From contig JBNGIO010006370.1 of NCBI GenBank assembly GCA_049999805.1, positions 311,212 to 375,211 of the forward strand: a stretch of 64,000 nt of DNA, written 5' to 3'. This DNA is from Folioceros fuciformis (Eukaryota; Anthocerotophyta; Anthocerotopsida; Anthocerotales). Every line of letters begins with the position of its first letter. Positions within the stretch are counted from its first letter, which is position 1. The notes under the pieces are model-generated. The model searched no databases and was not told the origin of the DNA. It worked only from the letters and a program-made list of their open reading frames with translations. Positions 1-10,033 of the stretch are shown one piece after another. A program made the translations under genes and the position numbers.

Positions 1-776
1 CTCCAGAGCAGTGAAATCCACACTTGCACATGCTTGCAGGAGGCAGACATATGTCACAGAATTGGGTGCAGCTATGCCTTCATGTCGCATTTCACTGTAA
101 AAATGAAAGGCTTCCTGACCCATGCCCTGCTGGGAATAGCCTAATATCAAAGAGGTCCAGGTCACCACATTCTTCTCATGAAGCCTGTCAAACACGCTCC
201 TCGCTTGCTCCAGGCTCCCGCACTTTGCATACATGTCCACCAAACAACTGCAAACAAACACATCTGGGTCACCACCAGCGGCCAGCAAGTCAGCATGGAC
301 CAACTGCCCAGATCGCAGGTCTGCTGCTCTCGCGCAAGCCTGTAGCGCTGCAACAAACACATGCCCGTCTGGATTCATCCTCGACCTGCGCATCCTGTGA
401 TACAGCTCTATGGCCTGCACAACCTGCCCATGTCTAACATGGGCAGAAATGATGGACGACCACATGAAGGCATCTGGAGTGGCAACCGAGGTGAACACCG
501 CCATCGCTTCCTGCAAGGTGGCGTGAGAAGCATACATCCGCAAAATGTGATTGCACAAGAACGTGTCCAAATGATACCCACTTTTCACCATCAGAGCATG
601 CACACGGCGGCCCAGAACGACATCCTTCCTGAACGAACACTTTTTGAGGACGGTGAAGAGGAGGAGGGATTTGGAAACAGGACGGCCAGCCTGACCTGCA
701 GCAAACCTTCCAGAGTGTCCAAGGCATCATGGAGCTGTCCCTGCTGACACAGATTGCGCACTGTTGCATCGCTCAC
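1..776 (-). pseudogene. PPR gene, 5' end frameshifted, runs off left edge
   Basis: On the minus strand one frame is open from about 690 to base 1 and encodes typical PLS-class PPR repeats: an S-type motif with NHILRMYASHATLQEAM, a P motif with TPDAFMWSSIISAH, an L motif with VFVAALQACARAADL, then CLVDMYAKCGSLEQARSVF and KNVVTWTSLILGYSQQGMG. It matches the KP-type PPR genes at 3.5, 49.6, 54.8, 57.9 and 62.4 kb. The beginning is broken. The expected first motif (SDATVRNLCQQGQLHDALD, 776-715) lies in another frame, and the switch must occur near 685-700. The main frame has a TGA at 729-727. No ATG precedes the first motif before a stop at 800-798, and the family leader is not found upstream. Either a pseudogene or assembly indels; a spliced 5' end is less likely because the family is intronless. 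The C-terminus lies outside the window. Confidence 0.75.
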
Positions 777-1469
777 TTCGAACTCGTGTCCCGGGCCTCA
801 GAGTCTCCGTGCCATCCGGCCAGCTAGTCGACGACGAGTAATTCGCCACACGTTGCCAGTGTCCGTATCCCACAAACGACTATGGCAACCCACGCTCTTG
901 TGGGATCCGAGTACAAAGAAATGCCCTCCACAGGAGCCCTCTTACAAGCTCTACACCACGCATGACACCAGCCAGTCATGTGTGCCCTCTCGAGGGCTTC
1001 ACTCGTTGGATGTGCCCTCCACAATCGGTAACCTGAATCCTCTGCTAAAGAGGACAAGCACTTGCAGTCTCCAGGGGCCAGCAAAATACTAGCAACTGCC
1101 CAAAATCATGCACGCCATTCGTCATGAGGAATCGAAACTTGGATGCAGGTTTCCTGTGGACATGTGAAGAAACACACACGGCAGATGGCAAAACTGCCAC
1201 CTGAGTAGCACAAAGATGACAATATCACAGTTTCAAGAGAAGCCGAGGGAGAATGGTGCGACATGCTCCTGGAGCCACACCCAAGGGACGCGACTGTCCC
1301 AGCAGGAGTCAGGGTGATATACACGTACTTGCAAAAGTGCGTAAATCTGGAGCTCTGGCACAAGAAAGGCTCACATCAACTGTGACACATCCACGATCAC
1401 GACTACCAGGGTTTGCACCTGTAGTGAAATAATCTCTAGGAAGGAAGGGAAAGGAAAGGGCAGAGGAAG
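777..1469. other. Intergenic, no gene recognised
   Basis: Only short overlapping open frames on both strands, with no recognisable domain. On the minus strand around 820-785 a faint remnant in a third frame (DGTETLRPGTRV) may be the decayed spacer that normally precedes the first PPR motif. A purine-rich stretch (1440-1468, aggaaggga-like) lies just before the ATG of the next gene. Confidence 0.5.
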
Positions 1470-3338
1470 ATGGTGGATGCCGAAAACCTTGCACCATCAG
1501 CATCAGTATCAGCACCTGCACCTGCACAGACTCCTCCTGACCCGACTCCCGCTCCTCCTATCGATTCCTCGCCTCAGCCTTCAAGAAGCTCAACGCTGCA
1601 CCGGGTGGTGTCCTTCTCCCAAGCCCCGAAACCATCCGACGGAAGCCAGGATGAGGTAGTGCGACTGAGACGAGAACTTGCTTCCTTGAAGCAGGAGACT
1701 TCAAAAGCGCAAGAGCATGTGGCCGGGTTGCAGCAGAAAATAGACGACAGGATCAAGCAGGCGGCGAGCTTAGAACAAAAGATTCGAGATGGCCAAAAGG
1801 AAGTCGACAAGGTGATCCATCAGGTAAAAGAGAAGGACAAGGAGATCGAGAAACTGAAGCTGAAGTTGCGCAAACTCGAAGAGAAAGAGGCCACAGCAGT
1901 CAAGACCAAGGAGGGGTGGGAAACGCGTTCCTTCTTCTCCTCGGACCCGAATCGTCAAAAATGCATGGAATGCGGGAGGCCGAGGGTGTATACGGAGGGA
2001 ACCCACCACAATCTAAGCTCCAAGGACCAGGACTACAGATGGATGTCACACGAAATGGACGTCGTGGGCAGAATCGGGGAACTGTACAGCCAAATCCAGC
2101 ACCATCTAACCCACAATGAGGAGCTGGCGGAGGTACCAGACCTGGCCACGACAGCAGACAGCAACAAACCCCACTCCGACAGAGGAAGTTCCATTCAGTG
2201 CGCCCTCATCTACACAGACTGCATGCAGACACTGGACGTCCGCCATCCTCCCGCAGCCCTCGCCATCCACGAAATCCCAACCCTGATGCACCAGCAGATT
2301 GACCGCTTCCTGATCCCCCGACGCCTGCCAGAGTTCCACCCATCCACCTACAACTGGTTCACCATCCCCAGCCTCCCGCTCGACAGAGCCGCCAGCACGT
2401 TCCAGAATTTCGCCAACGTGGCCCTTGTCCTGAACCCTAAACGCCATAGCCAGCCCCTCTCAAGCTCCATCTCCCAGCTCCGGTGCAGGCTCAAGCACAT
2501 GAGCCACGCAACCCAGGAGCTGGTTCGCCTTCTCCTTCTACACGAAAACTCCATGGCCGCCTTGTGGCGCGAGCGCTGCGACTGGTACCGGGGTCTGCAC
2601 CCTGCAGGGCAGAGCCTGCTCGCCGGCATGCTGTCCAGGCTGCAGGCCGCGGCAGCGGCCGGGGCAGAGGAGGCGGCCAGGCTGAGGGCTCTAGTGCGGG
2701 CATCCGAGGAGCGGGGGAAGCAGCAGGCTTCCTCCCTGCAACACTCGAAGACAGCCCTGGAATGCAAGGAACAGGATCTGGCCTCCGCCCAGAACGCTCT
2801 CCACACCTGGCGCGGCCAGGAGGACATGCTTCACAGCCGGGGGGAGGGCTGCGACCGGGAGGCGGAAGACCTCCGCCGCAGACTCGCGCTGGTGACACAG
2901 CCCATGTGCCACATCTGGGTGGCAACATTCTTAGAATCCGTTCGCCGGCGCATAGTTCAGGATCTTTGTGTTGGGTTCGCGGATGTGATCCCGTTGGAGG
3001 ACGCATCCGACTCCATGGACGACTGGAATGCAGTTCTTGCCAGAATTAGCGACACCCCGGATGCCTGCGCGCTGCTGGATTCCAAGGGCCTGCACCGGGA
3101 TGGATTGGAGATCACCCGGTTGGGTGCCCGGTACAGTGATGGACACCGGACATTACACGATCTCGGGAACGCGGCTGCCACTAGTGCTGGGAAGGAGGAG
3201 GTTGCGGAAGCCATCGCCAGTTTGGAAGTACCCCATTCCTACCGTTCTCTTCTCAAACAGCTCTACGCATACATGTTTTCTCACGAACCTCTCGAGTGGC
3301 ACATTACCATATCCCTTTCGCTATTGAAATCGGGCTAA
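1470..3338 (+). CDS. Unknown intronless coiled-coil protein, 622 aa
   Basis: One uninterrupted frame from an ATG at 1470 to TAA. I do not recognise the family. Residues 1-60 are Pro/Ser/Ala-rich and probably disordered. Residues about 62-145 form a strong charged coiled coil (for example KEKDKEIEKLKLKLRKLEEK). A CxxC pair (KCMECGRP, residues 165-168) followed by HH near 179-180 could bind a metal, but there is no clear second ligand pair. About residues 195-370 look mostly helical. A second Ala/Arg/Glu-rich helical segment spans about 385-475 (RLQAAAAAGAEEAARLRALV). The C-terminus is a compact domain of about 140 residues without a known motif. No signal peptide or membrane segment is evident. 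The middle (2600-2900) is clearly GC-richer than the flanks. Function unknown; a scaffold or cytoskeletal role is only a guess from the coiled coils. Confidence 0.6.
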   Translation: MVDAENLAPSASVSAPAPAQTPPDPTPAPPIDSSPQPSRSSTLHRVVSFSQAPKPSDGSQDEVVRLRRELASLKQETSKAQEHVAGLQQKIDDRIKQAASLEQKIRDGQKEVDKVIHQVKEKDKEIEKLKLKLRKLEEKEATAVKTKEGWETRSFFSSDPNRQKCMECGRPRVYTEGTHHNLSSKDQDYRWMSHEMDVVGRIGELYSQIQHHLTHNEELAEVPDLATTADSNKPHSDRGSSIQCALIYTDCMQTLDVRHPPAALAIHEIPTLMHQQIDRFLIPRRLPEFHPSTYNWFTIPSLPLDRAASTFQNFANVALVLNPKRHSQPLSSSISQLRCRLKHMSHATQELVRLLLLHENSMAALWRERCDWYRGLHPAGQSLLAGMLSRLQAAAAAGAEEAARLRALVRASEERGKQQASSLQHSKTALECKEQDLASAQNALHTWRGQEDMLHSRGEGCDREAEDLRRRLALVTQPMCHIWVATFLESVRRRIVQDLCVGFADVIPLEDASDSMDDWNAVLARISDTPDACALLDSKGLHRDGLEITRLGARYSDGHRTLHDLGNAAATSAGKEEVAEAIASLEVPHSYRSLLKQLYAYMFSHEPLEWHITISLSLLKSG

Positions 3339-3531
3339 CAGCGCCGGCATGAGGTTCTCTGTCCAGTCCTCTCCTCGGAGTACACAGGATATCGGGCGAT
3401 CCTTATTTCTATGGATTTTCAAAAACGTATCGGAGTTCCCCTGTGAAGGTTGCTCATACACACAGCAGCTCGGCATTCGGCCATGGTCTGTTGCGAGCCC
3501 TCATCATTCGACCGACGGTGTCCCCTGATTG

Positions 3532-6111
3532 ATGGCCTCAGTATGGCTATCAGAACCCATCCGGACACAACAAATGGGTGTATGTACGGGAATGCTACGA
3601 GCAGGTCCCCTTCCCCTCACCTCAGGGATTGAACCCCTGGCAAACAGAGCCTCCGGCTGCAGCATTGTGAAGAGCTCAGCAGTTCCATGTCAGGGTGGGG
3701 ACAGCTTTTCCAGCGATGGTCGCTGCCAGAGGCTGGAGCAAGAGCAGAAGCATTTGTGGCCCCAATTCTTTCTGGAGCCTACCATGTGGTGGGACAACAG
3801 ACGAGCAAAGAAGAGCTCCCGTGCACCTCACTTCCGGCGTAAGGGGTCAGGCGAGGTCCCTTGGTTAAACATGTTAAAGCCAGGTTGGGTTGACGAGCAG
3901 GTCGTGACCTTGGATAAGCAGATGGGTCATGGTCCCCTTCGTTCCAATTCGAGCAGCAGGCGTGACGGATGGGAAACGGGCGTCGTAACGGCTGGGACCG
4001 TGAGCATGTTATGTCAGCAGGGGAAGCTTTCTGAGGCTGTCGGAGCCCTGGAATGTCTGACGCAGACGGACTTTGCCATTCCCCAGTCTCTCTTGTACAC
4101 TGTGCTAAAGCTGTGTACAGCCAAGAAGGACTTGGTTGTGGGGCGACGAGTTCATGATCTCAGTATTAGACTTGGGTTCGAGTCGGATGTATACTTGGGG
4201 AACCACATCTTGCGTATGTATGCATGTTGCGGTAGGCTGGAGGAGGCCATGGATGTGCTCACCAGGGTGGGTACACCAGATGCCTTCATGTGGTTTTCCA
4301 TAATTTCTGCGTACGCTAAACATGGGAAGGCTAAGGAGGCCATACAACTGTATCTTGAGATGTGTAGGTCAGGAGTGAAGGCGGATGCTCACGTCTTTGT
4401 AGCTGCCCTTCAAGCTTGTGCACTTGCCGCTGACTTGAAATCTGGCAGGCAAGTGCACTGTGATCTGTTGCACAGCGGCATTCCTGCTAACTTGTTTGTT
4501 GGCAACTGCCTGGTGGATATGTATGCAAAATGTGGTGAAGTGACAGATGCACGCCAGGTCTTTGACAGCATGGCCTCAAAGGATGTGGTGACATGGAATG
4601 CCCTGATAGCTGGGTATACCAAGCAAGGGTTTGGCCAGGAGGCTCTTGTTGTGTATGGACAGATGGAGCGGGAGGGCGTGCTTTTGGCTAACGATGTTAC
4701 CTTTTCTTGCCTTCTCAAGGCCTGCGCGAGCACTGGTGGCTTACAGCAGGGAAGGCAGCTGCACTCGCAGATTGTGGAGAGAGGGCTGCTGAATAACGTA
4801 CTGCTCGGCACCTGCCTGGTGGACATGTATGCAAAATGTGGCGAACTGGAATGTGCACGCCAGGTTTTTGAAAGCTTGGCCACAAAGGATGTGGTGACAT
4901 GGACCGCCCTGATTGCCGGGTATGCACAGCAAGGACTGGGCCAAGAGGCGCTTGTTGTGTACGGACAAATGCAGGAGGCGGGCCTCATTTTGGCTGATCG
5001 TGTTACGTTTGCTTGCCTTCTGAAGGCCTGTGGAAGCACTGGAGCCCTACAGAAGGGCAGGCAGCTGCACTCGCAGATCATCGAAAGGGGCCTGCTGGAT
5101 GATGTAGTGGTGGGGAACTGCCTGGTGGACATGTATGCAAAATGTGGTGGACTGGAAGAGGCACGCCATGTTTTTGACAGCTTGGCCACGAAAGATGTGG
5201 TGACATGGACCGCTCTCATATCTGGGTATGGTTGTAGTGATGAAGGTCACAAGGCACTGGCTTGTTTTGAGGAGATGTTGGTTGCCGGTATTCAGCCCAA
5301 TGATGCTACCTTTACTTGCCTGTTAGTAGCGTGCAGTCACGAGGGACTGGTTCAAGAGGGCCGCCAGCACTTCGATTCCATGGGTCAACAGCATGGCATC
5401 AATCCTACTATTGAGCATTACACCTGCATGATTGATCTTCTTGGGCGGGCAGGGCATTTGGAGGAGGCGGAGAAGATGCTCTTATCATGTGAGGGCCAAA
5501 GCAATGTTGTGGGCTTGACATGCTTGTTGAATGCCTGCAAAAATCACGGGGATTTGGAAAGGGCGATGTGGTGTTTTGAAAGCATCGTGTCGCTGCACCC
5601 CCAGGAGGGCCCTGCGTATGTTCTCATGGCCAATGCCTATGCGGATGCAGGCCGGTGGACCGATGTATATAGAATTGAGGCACGGAGAAGGGTTGCAGGA
5701 GCTAACAAGAAGCCGGCAGTGGCGACGATTGAGGTGAATAAGGAGGTACATAGATTTCTGGTAGGAGAAAAGAGAGCGGATATTGCGCTTAAGGCAGAGA
5801 GCACTAATGCACGGCTTAAGCAGGAAGGAGGCCACGTACCTCACACAAAGTTGGTGTTGAAGTCAGTGTGTGAGGAAGAAAAGGAAGATGCACTCTGTGG
5901 GCATGCTGAGAAGCTAGCTCTGGCATTCGGTCTCTTGAACACTCCGAGTGGGACTCCTCTGGTGGTAACTAAGAATCTACGCATGTGCAGTGACTGCCAT
6001 AGCTCCACGCAGATCATGTCAAGGCTTGAACATAGACACATCGTTGTGAGGGATGGGTACCGTGTGCATCGATTTGCAGCTGGTTCTTGCAGCTGTAAGG
6101 GTCGACCCTGA
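3532..6111 (+). CDS. PLS-class PPR protein with DYW:KP deaminase domain, 859 aa
   Basis: Likely organelle RNA-editing factor. The first ATG in the frame is 3532; the preceding TTG is ignored, and the following residues match paralogue starts (SEPIRTQQMGVCTGMLRAGP). Order: family leader (about residues 1-30), basic conserved segment (MWWDNRRAKKSSRAPHFRR) and LKPGWVDEQVVTLD, then P-L-S repeats with four S-type blocks (ILRMYACCG, then three of the LVDMYAKCG type). The E region includes YVLMANAYADAGRWTDV. The terminal domain has KKPAVATIEV in place of a PG box, the zinc/catalytic HAE in GHAEKLALAFGLL, the CSDCH zinc motif and the ending GSCSCKGRP. In the known family, canonical DYW enzymes deaminate C to U; the KP/GRP form is tied to U-to-C editing. 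No intron. PPR proteins of this class act in plastids or mitochondria, but the leader is not an obvious transit peptide. Confidence 0.9.
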   Translation: MASVWLSEPIRTQQMGVCTGMLRAGPLPLTSGIEPLANRASGCSIVKSSAVPCQGGDSFSSDGRCQRLEQEQKHLWPQFFLEPTMWWDNRRAKKSSRAPHFRRKGSGEVPWLNMLKPGWVDEQVVTLDKQMGHGPLRSNSSSRRDGWETGVVTAGTVSMLCQQGKLSEAVGALECLTQTDFAIPQSLLYTVLKLCTAKKDLVVGRRVHDLSIRLGFESDVYLGNHILRMYACCGRLEEAMDVLTRVGTPDAFMWFSIISAYAKHGKAKEAIQLYLEMCRSGVKADAHVFVAALQACALAADLKSGRQVHCDLLHSGIPANLFVGNCLVDMYAKCGEVTDARQVFDSMASKDVVTWNALIAGYTKQGFGQEALVVYGQMEREGVLLANDVTFSCLLKACASTGGLQQGRQLHSQIVERGLLNNVLLGTCLVDMYAKCGELECARQVFESLATKDVVTWTALIAGYAQQGLGQEALVVYGQMQEAGLILADRVTFACLLKACGSTGALQKGRQLHSQIIERGLLDDVVVGNCLVDMYAKCGGLEEARHVFDSLATKDVVTWTALISGYGCSDEGHKALACFEEMLVAGIQPNDATFTCLLVACSHEGLVQEGRQHFDSMGQQHGINPTIEHYTCMIDLLGRAGHLEEAEKMLLSCEGQSNVVGLTCLLNACKNHGDLERAMWCFESIVSLHPQEGPAYVLMANAYADAGRWTDVYRIEARRRVAGANKKPAVATIEVNKEVHRFLVGEKRADIALKAESTNARLKQEGGHVPHTKLVLKSVCEEEKEDALCGHAEKLALAFGLLNTPSGTPLVVTKNLRMCSDCHSSTQIMSRLEHRHIVVRDGYRVHRFAAGSCSCKGRP

Positions 6112-7198
6112 CGCTCACGTGCTCACCTGCAAACAGCTTTCTGCAAGAGTGTCTCTTGTTGAGGATCCAGCTGTCGATGAGGTTGTCTCCAGGCTGTGTC
6201 ACTCTCAGCCATACTGCTGACAACTTCTGGCCCTGCTCCTGCTTCTGGACTGAAATGCATCACTGGCCGTATAATGTTGCTGCCTGATCCTCAACATCTC
6301 CTTTCACGTAGAACGTCGGCTTTGCAAACAGTTCATCCCCTGCAGAATTGCTCCTAAGCTAGGTCCTAGGTCTTCTCTGGAGGACAGGCCACAAACATGC
6401 ATGAATCACATTTTGGTTGTAAAAGCTGGAGACTCTGAGCTTATTCAAGTGCTTCACGATGCATTCACGCCTGCCGTGGACTGACACAGGGTGAACTGCC
6501 AAAGCTTGGTAGCAGGTCTTACAGACCCTGCGCCTCGTGCGTGCCGAGCACCTCCAAGCAGCAACTGTACACCATACGTTCAATTTTGTCACATGATTTT
6601 TGGTGCTTAATGAACGATAAAATGAAGGGCTTCCGATAAACGGGGTTATGTACCGAATGGCTGGCCATTAGAAGGCGGGCGTGTGCGCACGCAAGGAAGG
6701 AGCGTGTCCCCGTAACGTCGTTACGCGCAGGGGGTGGTTGAGAAGGCGATCCTGTGGACAATCGGATCGGATCGTGAATGCGAGCGAATGAGGGTGAGCA
6801 ATTCCACATTTGCGTGCTCCAATGCCATGAGGTTGAGCAAATTCCATTGCGCTTGAACAGCGGAGCGGAGGAGCGAGCTGGGACTGTGAGACAGCTTGTG
6901 CTGGTGAAGGCACTGTGCTGACGTGCGCAAGGTGTGGATCTAACCGAACCCGGGCCATGCAGTGCAGCAGTGGGGCAAGCAGAGTGACAGGCGGCGGCTG
7001 CGGAGCACCAGGGTGCGGCATCCGGCATTGGGAGAGCACATGCGGGTGTCTGCCACATACCCTACCAGCGTGCCGGCTGGTTGCTGAGGCGCGGTCTCTG
7101 AGGCAGAGGTAGCTACATCTGGTCTGTGGCAAAGGTATCTAGATCTGGTCCAGATCTGAGCTTTGCAGTACTGCGTGGGGTGCCAGGCTCATGCGATC
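6112..7198. other. Intergenic, presumed 3' region of PPR and promoter/5' UTR of kinase
   Basis: No protein-like frame that I can defend. A 179-codon open frame on the minus strand (7058-6519) has a Cys/His/Ser-rich composition without any motif and is probably a chance frame in GC-rich DNA. The last 400 bases before 7199 are GC-rich, as expected for the 5' region of the kinase gene. Confidence 0.5.
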
Positions 7199-9571
7199 AT
7201 GTGGCGGCTCAAGCAATTTCTGCACCCGGACCACGGGGGTTCGCTGGAGGGGAAGGTAGTGGATGTAGGGCAACTGAAGCTGCAGGTGCGGAACGCCATC
7301 GGGAAGGGCGGGCTGTCCTGTGTGTACCTGGTGAAGGATGTGGTGAGCGGGAAGAGCTATGCGCTGAAGCACATCATTTGCGCAGATTCGGAGATGGTGG
7401 ATCTGGTGAGGAAGGAAGTGCGGGTGATGGAGCAGCTGCGCTGGCATCCGAACATTGTGACGCTGCACGCGCAAGCTGTTTATGATACGGGGAGGACTAA
7501 GGAGTGCTTCCTGGTCATGGATCACTGCGAGCGGAACCTGGTGGATGTGCTTGATGGCCGGGGGGCGGGATACTTCGAGGAGAAGCAGCTGTTGCTCATG
7601 TTCCGGGATGTGTGTAACGCTGTGTGCGCTATGCATTGCCAGGTGCCGCCTGTTGCGCACAGGGATTTGAAGGCGGAGAACATGCTGCAGGGGGGGGATG
7701 GCGTGTGGAAGCTGTGTGATTTTGGGAGCACTTCGACTAAACATAAGCGGTTCGAAAAGCCCGATGAGATGGGGGTGGAGGAGGATGTGATCCGGAAGCA
7801 TACCACTCCTGCGTATCGGGCACCTGAGATGTGGGATCTGTATCAGAGGGAGGTTATCAGTGAGAAGGTTGATATTTGGGCTCTTGGATGTCTGTTATTC
7901 CGGATGGCTTACTTTACTTCTGCATTCACTGGTGACTCTAAGCTGCAGATTCTTAACGGGAACTATAGAATCCCCGAGTTGCCGCACTACAGCGATGCAG
8001 TCACGGGGCTTATTAAAGACATGCTTGCGCTTAGTCCAGGTGCCAGGCCAGATATAGGTCAGGTGTGGCGACGGGTGAACGAGAGTCTTCCTCCTGAACT
8101 TCAGAAAGCTCATCCCGACGAGCTACCAAACAGATATAGTTTGCCGCTAGAGAGTGGAAGTCAAGCACCCTCTCTCAGTGGACCTCCGAATGCAGGTCCC
8201 ATGCCTTCCAGGAGGCCTCCACCGCCTCCGGTGGACTTGAGACAGTCCGTGGGGTCGACAGGGGGGGGGCCCGTGGCGCACCCCTTACCAGCTGGTGGTA
8301 GCTTTTGGTCTTCCCAGTATGCTCAAACTGTCGGAGGGGTTGTTTCAGGACCATCCGGCGATGGAAGTCCGCTAAAAGTGCAGGTCAGTCCGCAGCCTGT
8401 GGCTAACTCTCAACAACGTATGCTTGCTAGTCCACAAGCTGGGGGCAACTCTCATGGTGTTCAAGGTAGTCCGTTAACGGGTTCTAGCTCCAGTGGAAAG
8501 CCTGCTTCTACTCCACCTAAGAGCGCCCCTTCTCCTCCAAGCGAGAGCTATTCTGTCTCACAGGATGCTTCGCTAGCAGGAAATCTGGCTGGGAGATTAA
8601 AGCTATCCGGTGACGGTGGAAATGGTGGGAGTCTGCAATCTTCTCCCGAGATGAGGCAATCTGTCACAAACCGTGACTCTAAGTCTGGTGAACACAGATA
8701 CACCAGCACTCAAGATCCGCCTCCCCTTACTCACGAGGTGAAGTCAGCCAGGGGAGCCACTTCTCGACGAACCATGTTTCGACAGTCTGCAACTGCTGCT
8801 CCACAGGCAGCAGCCAGCTCGGAGCAGTTTGGGGTCAAAAATCAGTATGATACACTGCAGGTTGAGAGTCCAAGAACTGTGGGTTCTATTTGGGAGCTTC
8901 AGGAAGGACTGACCAGTCCAGTTTTTAGGGAAAGTAGGCCGAGTGTACTGTCGGGGAGTTCAGAAGCTGCAAACATGCAAAGTCATTCGGTTGGGTTGGA
9001 GTCGATGGTGGGAAGGCCAAGAGAAGGTCCTCGATTCCAGACCTATTCCAGCTCCGGAGGCGACAATGGAGTTGTTAAAGGAGATGTCCGCAGCAGTTCG
9101 GGTCGATTTAGCAGTCAGCGGATCTCATTGCTTGAGAGACGACATGAAGCAGCAGCTGCCAGCCTGAGGGAGGAGCCTGCGTTTCCAATTCCATTTTCTA
9201 GCTCTGCAGGAGAGAATCGCATTTCCAAACGCGATGTTTTTAGCTCCTCCGACCGCTTTGGTCATCGAATTCCCGTGACGGACAGAAGACAAGACGGCAC
9301 CATGGGGCGGAGAATGACTGGCAATCCCGGAGGACCCAGCTGGGCTACTCAACAAGGCAGCATGGAGTCTCCTGCCACCTTCAGCCCAAGGTCTTCTGCA
9401 CCTTTCAGCCCAAGGTCGTCTGCACCTTTCAGCCCAAGATCCTTGTCTACTTTCAGTTCGACGAATCCTGATTCATCTTCCAGTTTCCCGAACATAGATC
9501 CTCTAAACAAGCGGACTGAAAACCTTCAGGTGCGCCCCAAGACTCAGCCTGCTGGATGGGCAGGTTTCTAA
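7199..9571 (+). CDS. NAK-family (AAK1/GAK-like) Ser/Thr protein kinase, 790 aa, intronless
   Basis: Related to the Numb-associated kinase family, whose animal members phosphorylate clathrin-adaptor subunits; plants have similar AP2-associated-kinase-like genes. The ATG at 7199 is the first in frame. Kinase domain about residues 20-305: glycine loop GKGGLS (35-40), ATP-binding lysine in YALKHI (K57), catalytic HRDLKAEN (154-161), DFG (174-176), and the family signature TTPAYRAPEMWDLY (about 202-215). The remaining 480 residues are Ser/Pro/Gly-rich and low in hydrophobics, typical of the long disordered tails of this family. Near the C-terminus is a short tandem repeat FSPRSSAP (three copies, about 9380-9450). 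Plant NAK genes usually have many introns; this copy has none, so it may be a retrocopy that stayed open. It is followed by 460 bp of non-coding DNA before rps13. Confidence 0.85.
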   Translation: MWRLKQFLHPDHGGSLEGKVVDVGQLKLQVRNAIGKGGLSCVYLVKDVVSGKSYALKHIICADSEMVDLVRKEVRVMEQLRWHPNIVTLHAQAVYDTGRTKECFLVMDHCERNLVDVLDGRGAGYFEEKQLLLMFRDVCNAVCAMHCQVPPVAHRDLKAENMLQGGDGVWKLCDFGSTSTKHKRFEKPDEMGVEEDVIRKHTTPAYRAPEMWDLYQREVISEKVDIWALGCLLFRMAYFTSAFTGDSKLQILNGNYRIPELPHYSDAVTGLIKDMLALSPGARPDIGQVWRRVNESLPPELQKAHPDELPNRYSLPLESGSQAPSLSGPPNAGPMPSRRPPPPPVDLRQSVGSTGGGPVAHPLPAGGSFWSSQYAQTVGGVVSGPSGDGSPLKVQVSPQPVANSQQRMLASPQAGGNSHGVQGSPLTGSSSSGKPASTPPKSAPSPPSESYSVSQDASLAGNLAGRLKLSGDGGNGGSLQSSPEMRQSVTNRDSKSGEHRYTSTQDPPPLTHEVKSARGATSRRTMFRQSATAAPQAAASSEQFGVKNQYDTLQVESPRTVGSIWELQEGLTSPVFRESRPSVLSGSSEAANMQSHSVGLESMVGRPREGPRFQTYSSSGGDNGVVKGDVRSSSGRFSSQRISLLERRHEAAAASLREEPAFPIPFSSSAGENRISKRDVFSSSDRFGHRIPVTDRRQDGTMGRRMTGNPGGPSWATQQGSMESPATFSPRSSAPFSPRSSAPFSPRSLSTFSSTNPDSSSSFPNIDPLNKRTENLQVRPKTQPAGWAGF

Positions 9572-10033
9572 GTCATTTCCAGCTTTCTTTTTTTCCCTGG
9601 GAACAGAGCGCAGTCACATCTGCTTGGTTGATAGACAACTGGGGGTTGTCAGAGCCTGGAATCGGTGGTAGCGCTCGTGATCTTTGAAAACTGGAAGGTG
9701 GTGTGGACAGGCGAAGGAAAAGTAGCTATAGCTTTATTCTACAATTCGATTCCTCAGATCCTCCGTCTCCCAGCAAGTCATCTGGTACACAGTCAGAGCG
9801 TCCGCTCTCCCAACTGTGAAAGAGCGGAGTAATTTTGTGTATTTTCCTCTCTTTCCTACATAAAGCACACATTGTGCTTCGATCAATCCATCTTGAGCAA
9901 GCCTGGAGGTAGTCACTTGGCCAATTAAGCATAAATACAGTTCATGACGTCCTGCAGTTTGTAAAGCGGCGACTGGTGAGTCGACGAGTCGTAACAGGAG
10001 GTCTCAGATAAGGCAAAGACGAACTTGGAAGGG
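9572..10033. other. Intergenic between kinase and plastid S13 gene
   Basis: No coding potential recognised. The first part is the presumed 3' UTR of the kinase; the last 100 bases before 10034 are presumably the S13 promoter and 5' UTR. Confidence 0.5.

Noticed and set aside
24-437. 137-codon open frame on the plus strand at the left edge
   Set aside because: It is the antisense shadow of the PPR repeats on the minus strand and has no domain of its own.
2491-3006. 171-codon minus-strand frame inside the coiled-coil gene
   Set aside because: GC-rich shadow frame (Arg/Pro/Cys-rich) opposite a long clean gene; no motif.
4410-5219. 269-codon minus-strand frame opposite the PPR gene (also 50701-51504)
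   Set aside because: Repetitive Ser/Cys/Arg text mirrors the repeat structure of the PPR gene; this phase of repeated PPR codons simply lacks stops.
6519-7058. 179-codon minus-strand frame between PPR and kinase
   Set aside because: Cys/His/Ser/Pro-rich, no domain, lies in the likely 5' region of the kinase.
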